Source of the DNA: Dehalococcoidia bacterium
GTDB taxonomy: Bacteria; Chloroflexota; Dehalococcoidia; Dehalococcoidales; BS750m-G39
DNA length: 38,473 bases
Assembly (NCBI GenBank): GCA_030608005.1
Contig: JAUWIX010000012.1
Span: forward strand, 1-38,473
Direction of reading: 5' to 3'
Every line of letters begins with the position of its first letter. The stretch's first letter is position 1. Shown one piece after another: positions 23,109 through 34,961 of the stretch. The notes beneath the pieces were generated by a model. It searched no databases. It worked only from the letters and a program-made list of their open reading frames with translations, and was not told the DNA's origin. The position numbers and the translations under genes are program-made.

Positions 23109-25679
23109 TTAACTCACTTCAAGCGTTGAGCCTTCAGCGGTTTTGATAACATCAATCCGGGTGGGGAAGGCGTCTCTAAGCTCCTCAATATGGGTGATGA
23201 CTAGTATCTTGTCAAAGTCGTCCTGAATAGAGTTTATCGCCTCTTTAAGCTTTTCTATGCCGGTGCTATCTTGAGTGCCAAAGCCTTCATCAATGACTAG
23301 AGTGGGTAGTGGTGCCCCGGCTCGTCTGGCTAATAGCTTGGACAGAGCAATGCGAACGGCAAAGTCGATGCGAAAGGCTTCACCACCACTGAACATCTCA
23401 TAATTTCGTGTTCCTAGCTCGTCAGCAATATTGATATCCAAGGTTTCAATAACATCTCCCTTCTTTGTTTCCCTCTGGGTTTCAATTTTCACATGCATTC
23501 TATTATCCGTCATCCGTCCCAGCAGTCTATTGGCTTCGGCTTCAATTTCGGGAAGTGCTATCTCAATGAGTAAGGCTTGTATCCCCTTTTTGCCAAAGGC
23601 TTGAGCTAGGTCTCTATAGATTTTCTCCTCCCTTGATGCTTGACCCAGTAGCTTTCCCCTTTCCCTCCTTTTTATCTCCAGCTCAGAGCAGCGCTCCAGT
23701 TTTGACTTCACGCTCCACATTAGCTCCTGGGCTTGCTTTTGTCGGGCGGCTAGCGCCTGGTAATCAGTTTCGGCCTGGGTTAAATCACCTATTAGCTGGG
23801 GGAGTGCCTGGAGTTCTTCACTTAGGTCTTGCCTTTTTTGATTATCAACCTCTACCCTCAGGCGCAGCTCTTGGCTAGCCTCCTCAGCTTTATGAACAGA
23901 CTCTTTCTCTTGATTGATAAGCCTATCGGCTTGTTCAAGTTTTAGCTTGGGGCTTTCATATTGTTGTAATTCGGTCAGCCAATGCCGGACCTGTTCATGC
24001 TGCTGGGAATCGTAATCAAGTTTGGCTAATTCCTCCTCAAGCTTGACTAACGCTTGTTGCTCTATAGCGGCAAAATCCTTCTTGGCTAGGTGCTGTTCAA
24101 TCTCGGTCAGTCCTTTCTCTTCCTCGTTTAGCTGGTTATCTGCCGCTTGGGCTTCTCTGATGTCTTTGCCGAGGACACTGACTTTGCTCTGTGCCGAGGC
24201 TTTATCTTGATTTAGCTTTGCTTCTAGCTGTGATATTTCGCTTTCCAGCGACTCAAGTTCTATTTTCTTGCCGGCTAGCTCAGCTTGATTTGACTTTAGG
24301 GAGTCAGCCTTGCTGTCCCTCTCAGCCGCGTATTTCGCTTCAATCCGTCTTAAACCATCTCTACCCACTTCAGTTTCACATAGGGGGCATGTAGCCCCAT
24401 CCTGAGTTAACAGCAGGTTGAGCTTTTCCTGTATTTCCTCTATTTCCCGTTCTAGGCGGGTTTTGTTAGATTCTAGATAGTTGAACTGCATTCTTAGCTC
24501 TTGGCTGGTTTGCTTTTTTCTGCTTAGCATCTTTTCCTGTTCAGCCAACTGCTGCCATTGAGCTTCCGCCTGCTGTAGCTCATTTTTGAGTTGGGGCAGT
24601 TTCTGGGAGATGGCTTCTAGCTCGGTGATTTTGCTTTGAGCTAATTTATGTTCTGTAATTAAGGCTGCCTGTGCCCGCTCTATGCTCATCTCTAACTGGC
24701 TCTTCCTGTCTCTTAATTTAACCAGTAGCCCTAGCTTTTGGTTTAGTTCATCACTTTGTCTTCGGGCTTCGGTTAATTGGGCATAGCCTTCTTCTATGGT
24801 GGAACGCTGGGCTATTATCTCTTCATACTCTTTGAGCCGGGAGCGATGCTGCTCAAGCTGGTCATCCCAGCGCTCCAGCTCTCTTTTAGTGGCTGTTATG
24901 TGCTCCTCTAGCTGGGTTAGTTGCTGCTTCTTGTTTTCCAGGACCTCCTTTTTCTGTCTGAGACTATTGAGCCTGGATTCTTGCTCTGTTATTACTTTTT
25001 CTATTTGGGTAAGCCCGGTCTGTGCTTGTTCCAGCTCAGCCTCATAGATTGGCTTTTGGGCTAATTCATCGTTGATATCTTTGATAGCGCTCTCAAGTTG
25101 CGCCCTTTCTGTTTCCTGTTGTTTAGCCAGGTCTTTAGCCTGTTCCTCAAGTTCATCGTAGAAGGAAAGCCCCAGAATATCAGCTAAAACCTCTTTCCTT
25201 TCCGTAGCCTTTTTGAGGGTAAACTCATCGGCATGACCCTGGCGGAGATAGGCACTGTTCTTAAAGGTTTCATAATCCATGTGTAGGACATCTCTAATTT
25301 TCTGCTGGGTCTGGGTTACACTGTCGCCAGTAATTGACCTGAATCCGTCCCCGGTGGCTATCTGGAACTCCAGGATGGTTTGTCCTGAGCGTCCTCGCCG
25401 CTTGGGTTTAGAATGCTTGCGTAAGATGCGATACGGCTGCTCGGTTACAGCGAATTCAAACTCTACCTCCAATTCCGTCTGCCCCGAGTGAATGAGGTCA
25501 TCATCGCTCTTAGCCCTGGTTCGTCCCCACAGTGCCCAGGTCATAGCATCAATTAAAGCCGATTTGCCATTGCCATTATTGCCACTGATGCAGGCGATAT
25601 GGATACCATCAAAATGAAGTGGTGGCACATTATCCCGGTAGCACATAAAATTGCGCAGTGCTAGTTTAATGGGAATCAT
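23109..25679 (-). CDS. SbcC/Rad50-type DNA repair ATPase
   Basis: An 856-aa SMC-like protein. The N-terminal ATPase half has Walker A GNNGNGKSALIDAMTWALWG (about 33-52). Two long coiled-coil arms rich in Glu, Gln and Lys (about 180-425 and 450-690) meet at a zinc hook CPLC (about residue 430). The C-terminal half has the signature FSGGEAFRIDFAVRIALSKLL and Walker B LVIDEGFG. It would bind and process DNA ends with an Mre11/SbcD nuclease. Neither neighbour is an SbcD, so the partner is elsewhere in the genome or missing. Upstream there is no clear promoter. Confidence 0.92.
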   Translation of the reverse strand: MIPIKLALRNFMCYRDNVPPLHFDGIHIACISGNNGNGKSALIDAMTWALWGRTRAKSDDDLIHSGQTELEVEFEFAVTEQPYRILRKHSKPKRRGRSGQTILEFQIATGDGFRSITGDSVTQTQQKIRDVLHMDYETFKNSAYLRQGHADEFTLKKATERKEVLADILGLSFYDELEEQAKDLAKQQETERAQLESAIKDINDELAQKPIYEAELEQAQTGLTQIEKVITEQESRLNSLRQKKEVLENKKQQLTQLEEHITATKRELERWDDQLEQHRSRLKEYEEIIAQRSTIEEGYAQLTEARRQSDELNQKLGLLVKLRDRKSQLEMSIERAQAALITEHKLAQSKITELEAISQKLPQLKNELQQAEAQWQQLAEQEKMLSRKKQTSQELRMQFNYLESNKTRLEREIEEIQEKLNLLLTQDGATCPLCETEVGRDGLRRIEAKYAAERDSKADSLKSNQAELAGKKIELESLESEISQLEAKLNQDKASAQSKVSVLGKDIREAQAADNQLNEEEKGLTEIEQHLAKKDFAAIEQQALVKLEEELAKLDYDSQQHEQVRHWLTELQQYESPKLKLEQADRLINQEKESVHKAEEASQELRLRVEVDNQKRQDLSEELQALPQLIGDLTQAETDYQALAARQKQAQELMWSVKSKLERCSELEIKRRERGKLLGQASREEKIYRDLAQAFGKKGIQALLIEIALPEIEAEANRLLGRMTDNRMHVKIETQRETKKGDVIETLDINIADELGTRNYEMFSGGEAFRIDFAVRIALSKLLARRAGAPLPTLVIDEGFGTQDSTGIEKLKEAINSIQDDFDKILVITHIEELRDAFPTRIDVIKTAEGSTLEVS

Positions 25680-25755
25680 TTATCAAACTCCGTTTCGCTT
25701 ATTTTAGCATAATTAAGGGATTATTTATCAACTTTCTTCCCACCCTCCCACCCTC

Positions 25756-25770
25756 GGGGGCTTTGCCCCC
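25756..25770. repeat. Hairpin-2-like remnant of the dispersed repeat (copy F)
   Basis: GGGGGC-TTT-GCCCCC (25756-25770) is the second module of the repeat family in reversed form. It has C-rich flanks (CACCCTCCCACCC, CCACCCCCCCCC) but no intact hairpin 1. It lies between the SbcC-like gene and the CAP gene. Confidence 0.5.
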
Positions 25771-25836
25771 AATTCCCCTCTTGACGGTTAAGCCACCCCC
25801 CCCCATTAGAATGAAACCGATAACGCGGGAGAATAA

Positions 25837-26322
25837 ATGGACTGGCTATGGTTCTGGATCATAATTGCGGGCATAATATTCTTTCTTATAATCCGTAGGC
25901 CAAGGATACTACGCACCCAGTTCAGCCGCTTGAGAGAACGAAGGAGAAGTCGACAGCTCAAAATAATTAATCATTATAGGAGGAAACACGGTCTGCAGCC
26001 ATTGAAGACTTATTATGCACTGGACAAAATAGCGAGAGCTCATAGTTCTTATATGGCAAAACATCGAACTTGTAATCATGCCGGGTTCCAACATAGAACT
26101 GCCAAAGTACGAAAACTTACGGGTAGTGGTTATGTAGGCGAGAATTGTTTTAAGTATCCTGCCCATGGGTACAGCACACGGATTGCAATTAAGCTAGTTA
26201 AAGGATGGATGAAATCACCTGGACATAGGGCTAACTTAATGAACCCCAACTATACTAAGATAGGCATAGGTATTGTTACAAAGAGAGGATATGTTTATGC
26301 AACGCAGATTTTTACCAATTAG
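25837..26322 (+). CDS. Membrane-anchored CAP/SCP-domain protein
   Basis: A 161-aa protein. An N-terminal helix (about 3-20, WLWFWIIIAGIIFFLIIR) is followed by basic residues and a CAP domain (about 42-160). Family marks: HSSYMAKH, GENCF, the segment GWMKSPGHRANLMNPNYTKIG, and a final YATQIF strand. Bacterial CAP proteins (YkwD type) are extracellular and of uncertain function; some bind lipids or calcium. The positive residues after the helix suggest that the bulk is cytoplasmic, unless the helix is a signal anchor, so the topology is unclear. GGGAG upstream supports the ATG. Confidence 0.83.
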   Translation: MDWLWFWIIIAGIIFFLIIRRPRILRTQFSRLRERRRSRQLKIINHYRRKHGLQPLKTYYALDKIARAHSSYMAKHRTCNHAGFQHRTAKVRKLTGSGYVGENCFKYPAHGYSTRIAIKLVKGWMKSPGHRANLMNPNYTKIGIGIVTKRGYVYATQIFTN

Positions 26323-26359
26323 CTTGATGGTCAGACCGATTCCGTAGAATGGAATTGCT

Positions 26360-26701
26360 ATGTTTGAGATTCTCAGTGGCAAGTTAGCTAAGGTATTTCG
26401 CCTGCTGAGCGGCAAAGGCAGACTGGGAGAGAAAGATATAGATGATGCCCTGCGCCAGATGCGCTTAGTCCTTCTGGAAGCCGATGTAAATTTTAAGGTG
26501 GTCAAGGATTTTACCGCCAGGGTTGGGGAGCGCTCCCTTGGTGCTCAAGTATTGCAAAGCCTAACTCCAGCCCAGCAGATGATTAAAATCGTCAATGAGG
26601 GGCTCATTGCCATTGTCACCAACCCCGGGGATAAAGCCCTCATTGCCCTTCTAGCAAAAAGTGTTCCCATTCAGCCGCCAACCGCGTTAGCAACTGGCTG
26701 A
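26360..26701 (+). pseudogene. Truncated ffh: SRP54 N-domain fragment only
   Basis: 113 codons, of which the first 88 or so match the N-terminal four-helix domain of Ffh closely (MFEILSGKLAKVFRLLSGKG, ALRQMRLVLLEADVNFKVV, VLQSLTPAQQMIKIVNE). The frame then drifts (IVTNPGDKALIALLAKS) and stops just where the P-loop GLQGSGKT of the GTPase domain should begin. The GTPase and M domains, which bind GTP and signal peptides, are missing, so it cannot act as SRP54. No good Shine-Dalgarno is seen. It overlaps the start of a decayed recombinase fragment, so it looks like a breakpoint scar. A free-standing N-domain protein is the less likely alternative. Confidence 0.75.
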
Positions 26702-26918
26702 GAAGCTTGGCAGCCGTATAGGCATAAGGGGGCTTCATCCCCACAGTCTACATCATTTGCTTGCTACAACATGGGTAGGCAAAGGTCTTGATGTGAAGAA
26801 ACTCCAGGTGCTACTTTGTCATGCAAGCATAGCCACTACCATGGAATATGTCGATTCTAATTTTGAGCAACTGAGGTCTGAATACGAAAAATTATGGAAA
26901 AGCAAAGAAGATGAGTAA
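26691..26918 (+). pseudogene. C-terminal fragment of a tyrosine recombinase
   Basis: A 75-codon open stretch that starts at CAA 26691 after a stop and has no start codon in its N-terminal part. Translated, it matches the end of the phage-integrase catalytic domain: GLHPHSLHHLLATTWVGKG, then VLLCHASIATTMEYVDSN, with the catalytic Tyr and the LGH-like LCH. The HxxR motif reads HSLH, so the essential Arg is replaced. The first two-thirds of the enzyme are absent. It is a relic of a mobile element joined directly to the ffh fragment. Confidence 0.75.
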
Positions 26919-27014
26919 GGATTAAAAAGACAAGAAAGCCAACCCGGGAGAGGAAACTCAAGAATCCTCCGCAGATAACCATCCCCTGGGGAAGAGGCGC
27001 TCAGTGAGTACTAT

Positions 27015-27143
27015 ATGCTAACCCAAGAAGAGATGGCAGCGCTGGTCAGTGGAGACATAAAGAAAATAGAGAGTTGGCTGGGGGGCAAGCTAGACCAGCG
27101 GTATGCAACCTGGCTGTGGTGTCGCTTAAGCCAGGAGAAGTAG
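27015..27143 (+). CDS. 42-aa ORF downstream of the recombinase relic
   Basis: ATG 27015 to TAG 27143. The predicted protein starts MLTQEEMAALVSGDIKKIES, is amphipathic and ends in a Trp-rich, basic tail (WLWCRLSQEK). No strong Shine-Dalgarno lies upstream. I recall no characterised family. Its place right after a recombinase remnant suggests leftover cargo of the same element. It may be expressed or simply a relic. Confidence 0.45.
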   Translation: MLTQEEMAALVSGDIKKIESWLGGKLDQRYATWLWCRLSQEK

Positions 27144-27234
27144 TGAGCGTCTAGTTAGTAGTGGATAAAATGTACCTCTAGCTGGCTGGAAAAATTATGA
27201 TGAATAGTGTAGAATAGGCTTTTGGGCAGTGAGC

Positions 27235-27240
27235 TATAAT
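27235..27240 (+). promoter_or_regulatory. Possible -10 element for acetyl-CoA synthetase
   Basis: TATAAT at 27235-27240 lies 26 nt before the start codon, leaving room for a short 5' leader with GGAGG. No recognisable -35 sits at the proper distance, so the promoter may be weak or activator-dependent. Confidence 0.35.
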
Positions 27241-27266
27241 GCACAAAAAATTTTGGAGGTAAGTTA

Positions 27267-29231
27267 ATGGCAGAGTCAGTTAGGTGGGTTGTTGAGGATG
27301 CTAAGGAAAGAGAAATATTTTGGCCTAACGAGGAGATGAAGAAGAAAGCGTGGGTAAGTGATGAATCAATATATGAAGAGGCGGATAAGGACCCAGTGGC
27401 ATTCTGGGCAGAGCGAGCCCGTGAGGGGCTTGATTGGTATAAGGAGTGGGACAAAGCTTATGAGGAAAACCCGCCATATTTTAAGTGGTTTGTTGGTGGT
27501 AAGCTAAATGTCTGCTATAACTGTGTGGATAGGCACATCAAAACCTGGAGAAGAAACAAAGTAGCCATAATAGGGGTACGGGAGCCTATAGATGAACCAC
27601 CTAAAATGCTGACCTATTATGACCTTTACCGTGAGGTTAACAAGTTTGCCAATGTGTTGAAAGGTCTTGGCATTAAAAAAGGAGACAGGGTTAGTATCTA
27701 TCTGCCGATGATTCCCGAGGCTCAGATAGCAATGCTGGCTTGTGCTCGCATTGGGGCACCACATAGCGTTATCTTCTCTGCCTTTAGTGCTGAATCGCTT
27801 AAAGACAGAATAATTGATGCCGACTCCAAGACTTTGGTCACCTGCGATGGTTACTACCGCCGTGGGCGCCCAGTAAATTTGAAAAATAATGCCGATGAGG
27901 CGGTGAAGGGAACAAGTATAAAGGATGTGGTGGTGTTTAAGCGAACTGGGCAGGAGGTGAATTGGGTTGAGGGCAGAGACCACTGGTGGCATGAGCTGAT
28001 GGCAAAGGCTGACCTTTACTGCGAACCTGAGGTTATGGATAGTGAAGATGTCTTATATCTCCTTTATACCAGTGGCACTACAGGCAAGCCAAAGGGAGTC
28101 ATCCACACCACTGGTGGTTATATGACTCAAGCCTATTGGACGACGAAGTGGGACTTTGACCTCCATGACGAGGATGTATTTTGGTGCACTTCTGACATTG
28201 GTTGGGTTACAGGCCACACCTACAATGTTTATGGTCCACTGTCTGTGGGTGCTACTCAGATATTCTATGAAGGAGCTCCTGATTACCCCGACCGGGGTAG
28301 AGTGTGGGAGATAGTAGAAAAGCACGGCGTGACCGTGTTTTATACCGCGCCAACACTGATAAGGATGTTTATGGGTTGGGGGGAGGAATGGCTAAAGAAG
28401 TACGACCTGAGCACCCTCCGTCTGTTAGCCACTGTGGGTGAACCAATCAACCGGGATGCCTGGATGTGGTATTTTGAGAAGGTTGGTGGTGGGCGATGCC
28501 CCATAATTGATACCTGGTGGCAGACGGAAACCGGAGGCACTTTGATTAATGCCCTGCCCGGCATAGGCCCCTTTATCCCTACTGTCGCCGGCAGGAGCTT
28601 CCCCGGAACCCGACATGAAATCCTTGATGAGGCAGGCAAGTCCCTGGGCATAGACGAGGGGGGCTATCTGGTTCAGAGGGGTCCATTTGGTCCGGGCATG
28701 CTCAGGGGTATTTACAAGAACCCCGATATGTATCAGGAGAACTATTGGAGTCAATACGGTAACGAAGCCTACTTCACCAGTGACGGGGCGAGGTTGGTCA
28801 GGAAAGATAACTTCCGCCTTACTGGCCGGGTAGATGATGTAATGAAGGTCGCCGGTCATAGGCTTTCCACTGCTGAGGTGGAGAATGCCATAGGCGGGCA
28901 CGGGGCTGTGGCTGAGTGCGCTGTGGTGGCAGCTCCCCATGAGATTAAAGGTGAGGTGCCATGGGCTTTTGTCAGGCTTAAGAATGAACAGGCATCAGAT
29001 AAGCTCACCAAAGAGCTCATGGACCAAGTGGTTAAAGTGCTTGGTCCTACTTGCCGTCCAGATAGGATTATATTTGCCGAGGCAGTCCCCAGGACGAGGA
29101 GCGGCAAGATTATGCGCCGGATTTTGAAGAGCTTGGCCAAAAATGAGCCAATAGGAAACATTACCACTATTGAGAATCCGGAGTGTGTGGAGGAGCTTAA
29201 AAAGCTGGTCGGCTATAAGGGAGCAGGCTAG
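27267..29231 (+). CDS. acsA: Acetyl-CoA synthetase (AMP-forming)
   Basis: A 654-aa adenylate-forming enzyme, acetate + ATP + CoA to acetyl-CoA + AMP + PPi. Motifs: YTSGTTGKPKGV (P-loop, about 268-279), the acetate-pocket Trp in DTWWQTETGG, GRVDDVMKVAGHR (hinge), and the C-terminal acetylatable Lys in PRTRSGKIMRR. The N-terminal linker with FWAERAREGLDWYKEWDKAYE is typical of Acs. The length is normal. GGAGG lies 7 nt before the ATG. It stands alone between the mobile-element scar and a repeat. It could use propionate too; the Trp pocket favours acetate. Confidence 0.95.
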   Translation: MAESVRWVVEDAKEREIFWPNEEMKKKAWVSDESIYEEADKDPVAFWAERAREGLDWYKEWDKAYEENPPYFKWFVGGKLNVCYNCVDRHIKTWRRNKVAIIGVREPIDEPPKMLTYYDLYREVNKFANVLKGLGIKKGDRVSIYLPMIPEAQIAMLACARIGAPHSVIFSAFSAESLKDRIIDADSKTLVTCDGYYRRGRPVNLKNNADEAVKGTSIKDVVVFKRTGQEVNWVEGRDHWWHELMAKADLYCEPEVMDSEDVLYLLYTSGTTGKPKGVIHTTGGYMTQAYWTTKWDFDLHDEDVFWCTSDIGWVTGHTYNVYGPLSVGATQIFYEGAPDYPDRGRVWEIVEKHGVTVFYTAPTLIRMFMGWGEEWLKKYDLSTLRLLATVGEPINRDAWMWYFEKVGGGRCPIIDTWWQTETGGTLINALPGIGPFIPTVAGRSFPGTRHEILDEAGKSLGIDEGGYLVQRGPFGPGMLRGIYKNPDMYQENYWSQYGNEAYFTSDGARLVRKDNFRLTGRVDDVMKVAGHRLSTAEVENAIGGHGAVAECAVVAAPHEIKGEVPWAFVRLKNEQASDKLTKELMDQVVKVLGPTCRPDRIIFAEAVPRTRSGKIMRRILKSLAKNEPIGNITTIENPECVEELKKLVGYKGAG

Positions 29232-29340
29232 AGCAATTTAAATTTCAAGAGGTTTCCCCCATCAGTCGGTGGCTGGTGCTGTTCGTGGCTGGGAATGGCA
29301 TGACTTTCCATTAACAGGACATCTAGGTTTTTAATTAGGT

Positions 29341-29417
29341 AACCCTATCCCCTGTATCCCCTTCCCCTTATCAAGGGGAAGGGGAAGATATTTTATTAGA
29401 GGGGCGAAGCCCCTCTT
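29341..29417 (+). repeat. Dispersed two-hairpin repeat, copy C
   Basis: A variant hairpin 1, CCCCTTCCCCTT (29358-29369) with AAGGGGAAGGGG (29373-29384), is followed by hairpin 2, AGAGGGGC-GAA-GCCCCTCT (29398-29416). Both stems keep pairing although their sequence differs from copy A. It lies between convergent acs and the HEPN-like gene. Confidence 0.85.
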
Positions 29418-29449
29418 AACGCCCCGTGACAAGACACGTATCTCTGGAA

Positions 29450-30145
29450 TTATTCGTGCGCATTGGTTTGCTTCCGCTGCAATTCATAGACTTTCAAGAC
29501 ATTGCCCAAGAACGCCCACATCGTCTTGGTGACTTCTTTACAGAACTGCTCTGTCAGTGCGATTTGAGGCCGTGCACGAATTGAGAGCCCAACCAACGAG
29601 TCTTCTACAATGTTTTTTCTACTGGCGTAAGCATGCAATTCCTTTTCTTGTCTAAATTCCTCAATCAGACCTCTATTGTGGACAATGCAGTTTCGCACCC
29701 TCGAGTAATGTTGGACCTCTTGCCAAGTTTTGCTATTGTATGAAAGCTCTAAGCTTGCTGTTTTACAATAAAGCTTGAATTGGTCTAGTGCATCGCCTTT
29801 TAAATCACTCCAACTAATCGGTATCTGTTTGTCTTTCTTAAGCTGTCTGCAGATGATAGCCATTTTGTGTTCCAATAAGGAGTACGCAGCTACAAAAAAC
29901 GAGCTACGAAAGATTCTAGGAAATGTCTCAGCGCAATCCCAATGTTTTTCCTGATAGAATTCATTAATTTCATCAAGTTCTTCGGGAGGGAGGTCCGCGG
30001 TTGAGAGTCTCTTTGCTTGTTCCTGAATGTGGGTTTCAAAATCGTTCTTTGCCTTTTGAAGGTATTCTTCGGTTATCTTTAGGTAATTTTCAAGCTCACT
30101 AAACCCAGTGTGTAACTCTATAGCAAATATACCTCTTAGTATCAT
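29450..30145 (-). CDS. HEPN-like protein (RNCIVH motif), unknown function
   Basis: A 231-aa, mostly helical protein with no signal peptide or membrane segment. The strongest clue is RNCIVHNRG (R151 to H156), an R-x4-H motif as in HEPN-fold RNases and HEPN nucleotide-binding proteins. It sits after a helix-rich region (SFFVAAYSLLEHKMAIICRQL) that matches the usual HEPN layout. A minimal nucleotidyltransferase antitoxin would be expected next door if this were a classical HEPN/MNT toxin pair, but none is seen; the neighbour is an unrelated unknown. It may be a solitary HEPN effector or a structural protein. Confidence 0.6.
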   Translation of the reverse strand: MILRGIFAIELHTGFSELENYLKITEEYLQKAKNDFETHIQEQAKRLSTADLPPEELDEINEFYQEKHWDCAETFPRIFRSSFFVAAYSLLEHKMAIICRQLKKDKQIPISWSDLKGDALDQFKLYCKTASLELSYNSKTWQEVQHYSRVRNCIVHNRGLIEEFRQEKELHAYASRKNIVEDSLVGLSIRARPQIALTEQFCKEVTKTMWAFLGNVLKVYELQRKQTNAHE

Positions 30146-30267
30146 ATTCCCATCCTATTTGTAATCCCTTTTAAGTTCTTACGAGTAATTTATTTTTTGG
30201 TAATTATCCCCTTAAAGCAAGTAAAGAAATGCTTATTTGATGTGTTAGTTTTGCTCAGTAAGATTGT

Positions 30268-30759
30268 TCATGGATAATCTTGACCTACATATTTCTCCGC
30301 AAACTCTTCAGTAAATTTCCAGAGCAAATCTAATTTATCTTCCCAACTACCGGGTTTATATTTATTGATGAGCGTTTCAGTTTCGCTGATTTCGCCGATG
30401 TTTAACCTATTTCTATAATCATTCTCCCTTTGTTTTGCTCTTTCGTCGTAATCAGGAGCCATAATATCAAGTCCATCATAAATCTCGTAAGGATACTCAA
30501 GCGGTGGGTCTTTAGTGACCTCGGTAAATATTAAGTTTGGGATAAATTTGCCACCTGCCATATAAACAGTTTTAGAAGTAGTTGGTTGATATTTATCCTT
30601 CATCTCGCCATATGTGTCCTTACTCTGAACATAAACACCAAATTTATTGAATTCGCCTCTATATGCTAGGCTCACCATAGACTTGTAGTAAGCTATCCAC
30701 CGAATTTTATCAAGTAATTCCTCTGATGGGTGCGGTTGGTTAGGCTTGATTTCTTTCAC
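30268..30759 (-). CDS. Hypothetical protein downstream of metK
   Basis: A 163-aa soluble protein, not recognised. The start is GTG 30759, with GGAGGT 7 nt upstream. It has many charged and aromatic residues, no transmembrane segment and no cysteine cluster. Segments such as GSWEDKLDLLWKFTEEFAEKY suggest a helical C-terminus. It starts 20 bp after the metK stop, so it is probably read from the same transcript. Its base use looks more AT-rich than the surrounding genes, like the HEPN-like gene beside it, which may indicate later acquisition. Confidence 0.65.
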   Translation of the reverse strand: MKEIKPNQPHPSEELLDKIRWIAYYKSMVSLAYRGEFNKFGVYVQSKDTYGEMKDKYQPTTSKTVYMAGGKFIPNLIFTEVTKDPPLEYPYEIYDGLDIMAPDYDERAKQRENDYRNRLNIGEISETETLINKYKPGSWEDKLDLLWKFTEEFAEKYVGQDYP

Positions 30760-30779
30760 AATTACTACCTCCGAGTAGC

Positions 30780-31991
30780 TTATCCCCTGCCTAATGCCTC
30801 CGCCCTGAGAATCTCGGCTTTGTCCGTCTTTTCCCAGGGGAGGTCAAGGTCGTCCCGCCCGAAGTGCCCGTAACAAGCAGTTTGTCGGTAGATGGGGCGG
30901 CGCAGGTCAAGGGCTCGGATAATAGCTTCCGGTCTCAGGTCAAAGTGCTTGTTAATCAGGTCAAGTATAACCCCTTGTTCAACCTTACCTGTGCCGAAGG
31001 TTTCAACAGAGATGGAAAGTGGATGGGCGACACCAATAGAATACGAAATCTGGATTTCTATACGCTCAGCCAGACCGGCAGCCACAATATTCTTGGCTAT
31101 GTAGCGAGCCATATAAGTCGCTGAGCGGTCGACTTTGGTGGGGTCTTTGCCAGAGAAGCAGCCACCGCCATGCCGAGCGATGCCACCATAACTATCAACC
31201 AGAATCTTGCGACCGGTGAAGCCAGTATCGGATACCGGACCCCCAATTACAAATCGGCCAGTGGAGTTGACATAAAATTTGGTTTTATCGTCTAATAGTG
31301 ATGCCGGGATGACCACTCTAATTACTTGCTCGATGATGTCCTGCTCAATCTGAGCCTGGTTGACATCGGGGTTATGCTGGGCTCCCAGCACTACACTATC
31401 CACTCGCCGGGGAATGCCATTATGATATTCTACGGTTACCTGCGATTTTCCATCGGGACGAAGGTAGGGCAGGGTATTATCCTTTCTCACTTGAGCCAGG
31501 CGCCGGCATAGCTTGTGTGCCAGCGAAATAGGTAGCGGCATAAGCTCAGGCGTCTCATTGCAGGCAAAGCCAACCATCATCCCCTGGTCGCCAGCACCAA
31601 TCCTATCAAGGTCATTAGCTGAAGCTGTTTTGGCTTCCAGTGATTTATCCACTCCCATAGCAATATCGCTGGATTGCTCATTAATGGAGACCATCACTCC
31701 ACAGGATTGATACTCAAAGCCATACTCGGGATGGGTATAGCCTACATCACGAACTACTTCCCGTACCACATGAGGAATCTCAACATAGCAGTCGGTGGTA
31801 ATCTCTCCAAGAACAATTATCAACCCATTGGCTACCGCTGTCTCACAGGCTACTCTGGCATAGGGGTCTTGCGCCAGAATGGTGTCAAGGATAGCATCTG
31901 ATATCTGGTCGCATAGCTTATCAGGGTGCCCTTCAGTAACCGACTCTGAAGTGAGCATATAGGCTGGTGAACTACTAAAGCTACTTGGCAT
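30780..31991 (-). CDS. metK: S-adenosylmethionine synthetase
   Basis: A 403-aa MetK, ATP + methionine to S-adenosylmethionine. Motifs: [16 protein letters not shown] (about 20-35), [12 protein letters not shown] (about 130-141), and the P-loop-like [18 protein letters not shown], where the usual Ala of GGGAFSGKD is Cys. GGAGAAAAA just upstream of ATG supports the start. It lies 15 bp after ahcY, forming a SAM-cycle operon that makes SAM and recycles its product. Confidence 0.97.
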   Translation of the reverse strand: MPSSFSSSPAYMLTSESVTEGHPDKLCDQISDAILDTILAQDPYARVACETAVANGLIIVLGEITTDCYVEIPHVVREVVRDVGYTHPEYGFEYQSCGVMVSINEQSSDIAMGVDKSLEAKTASANDLDRIGAGDQGMMVGFACNETPELMPLPISLAHKLCRRLAQVRKDNTLPYLRPDGKSQVTVEYHNGIPRRVDSVVLGAQHNPDVNQAQIEQDIIEQVIRVVIPASLLDDKTKFYVNSTGRFVIGGPVSDTGFTGRKILVDSYGGIARHGGGCFSGKDPTKVDRSATYMARYIAKNIVAAGLAERIEIQISYSIGVAHPLSISVETFGTGKVEQGVILDLINKHFDLRPEAIIRALDLRRPIYRQTACYGHFGRDDLDLPWEKTDKAEILRAEALGRG

Positions 31992-32006
31992 TTTTTCTCC
32001 TTCTAT

Positions 32007-34819
<2,813 letters not shown>

Positions 34820-34860
34820 CAGAGCTTATTTCCTTCAAACTTTGTTGTGAGATTTTTTAT

Positions 34861-34937
34861 CAACCTCACCCCCTTAGTCCCCCTCTCCACTCTTGGAGAG
34901 GGGGACTTTACTTAAAGAGGGGCGTCAGCCCCTCTTA
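34861..34937 (+). repeat. Dispersed two-hairpin repeat, copy D
   Basis: Head CACCCCCTTAGT, hairpin 1 CCCCCTCTCCA (34879-34889) with TGGAGAGGGGG (34894-34904), and hairpin 2 AAGAGGGGC (34915-34923), loop GTCA, GCCCCTCTT (34928-34936). It lies between two genes on the minus strand, downstream of the mannosidase and upstream of the kinase. Confidence 0.85.
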
Positions 34938-34961
34938 GATGCCCCCATTGAACAACCCCTC

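Noticed and set aside
28425-28940. Long minus-strand open frames inside acetyl-CoA synthetase
   Set aside because: They are antisense shadows of a strongly conserved gene and have no motif or ribosome-binding site.
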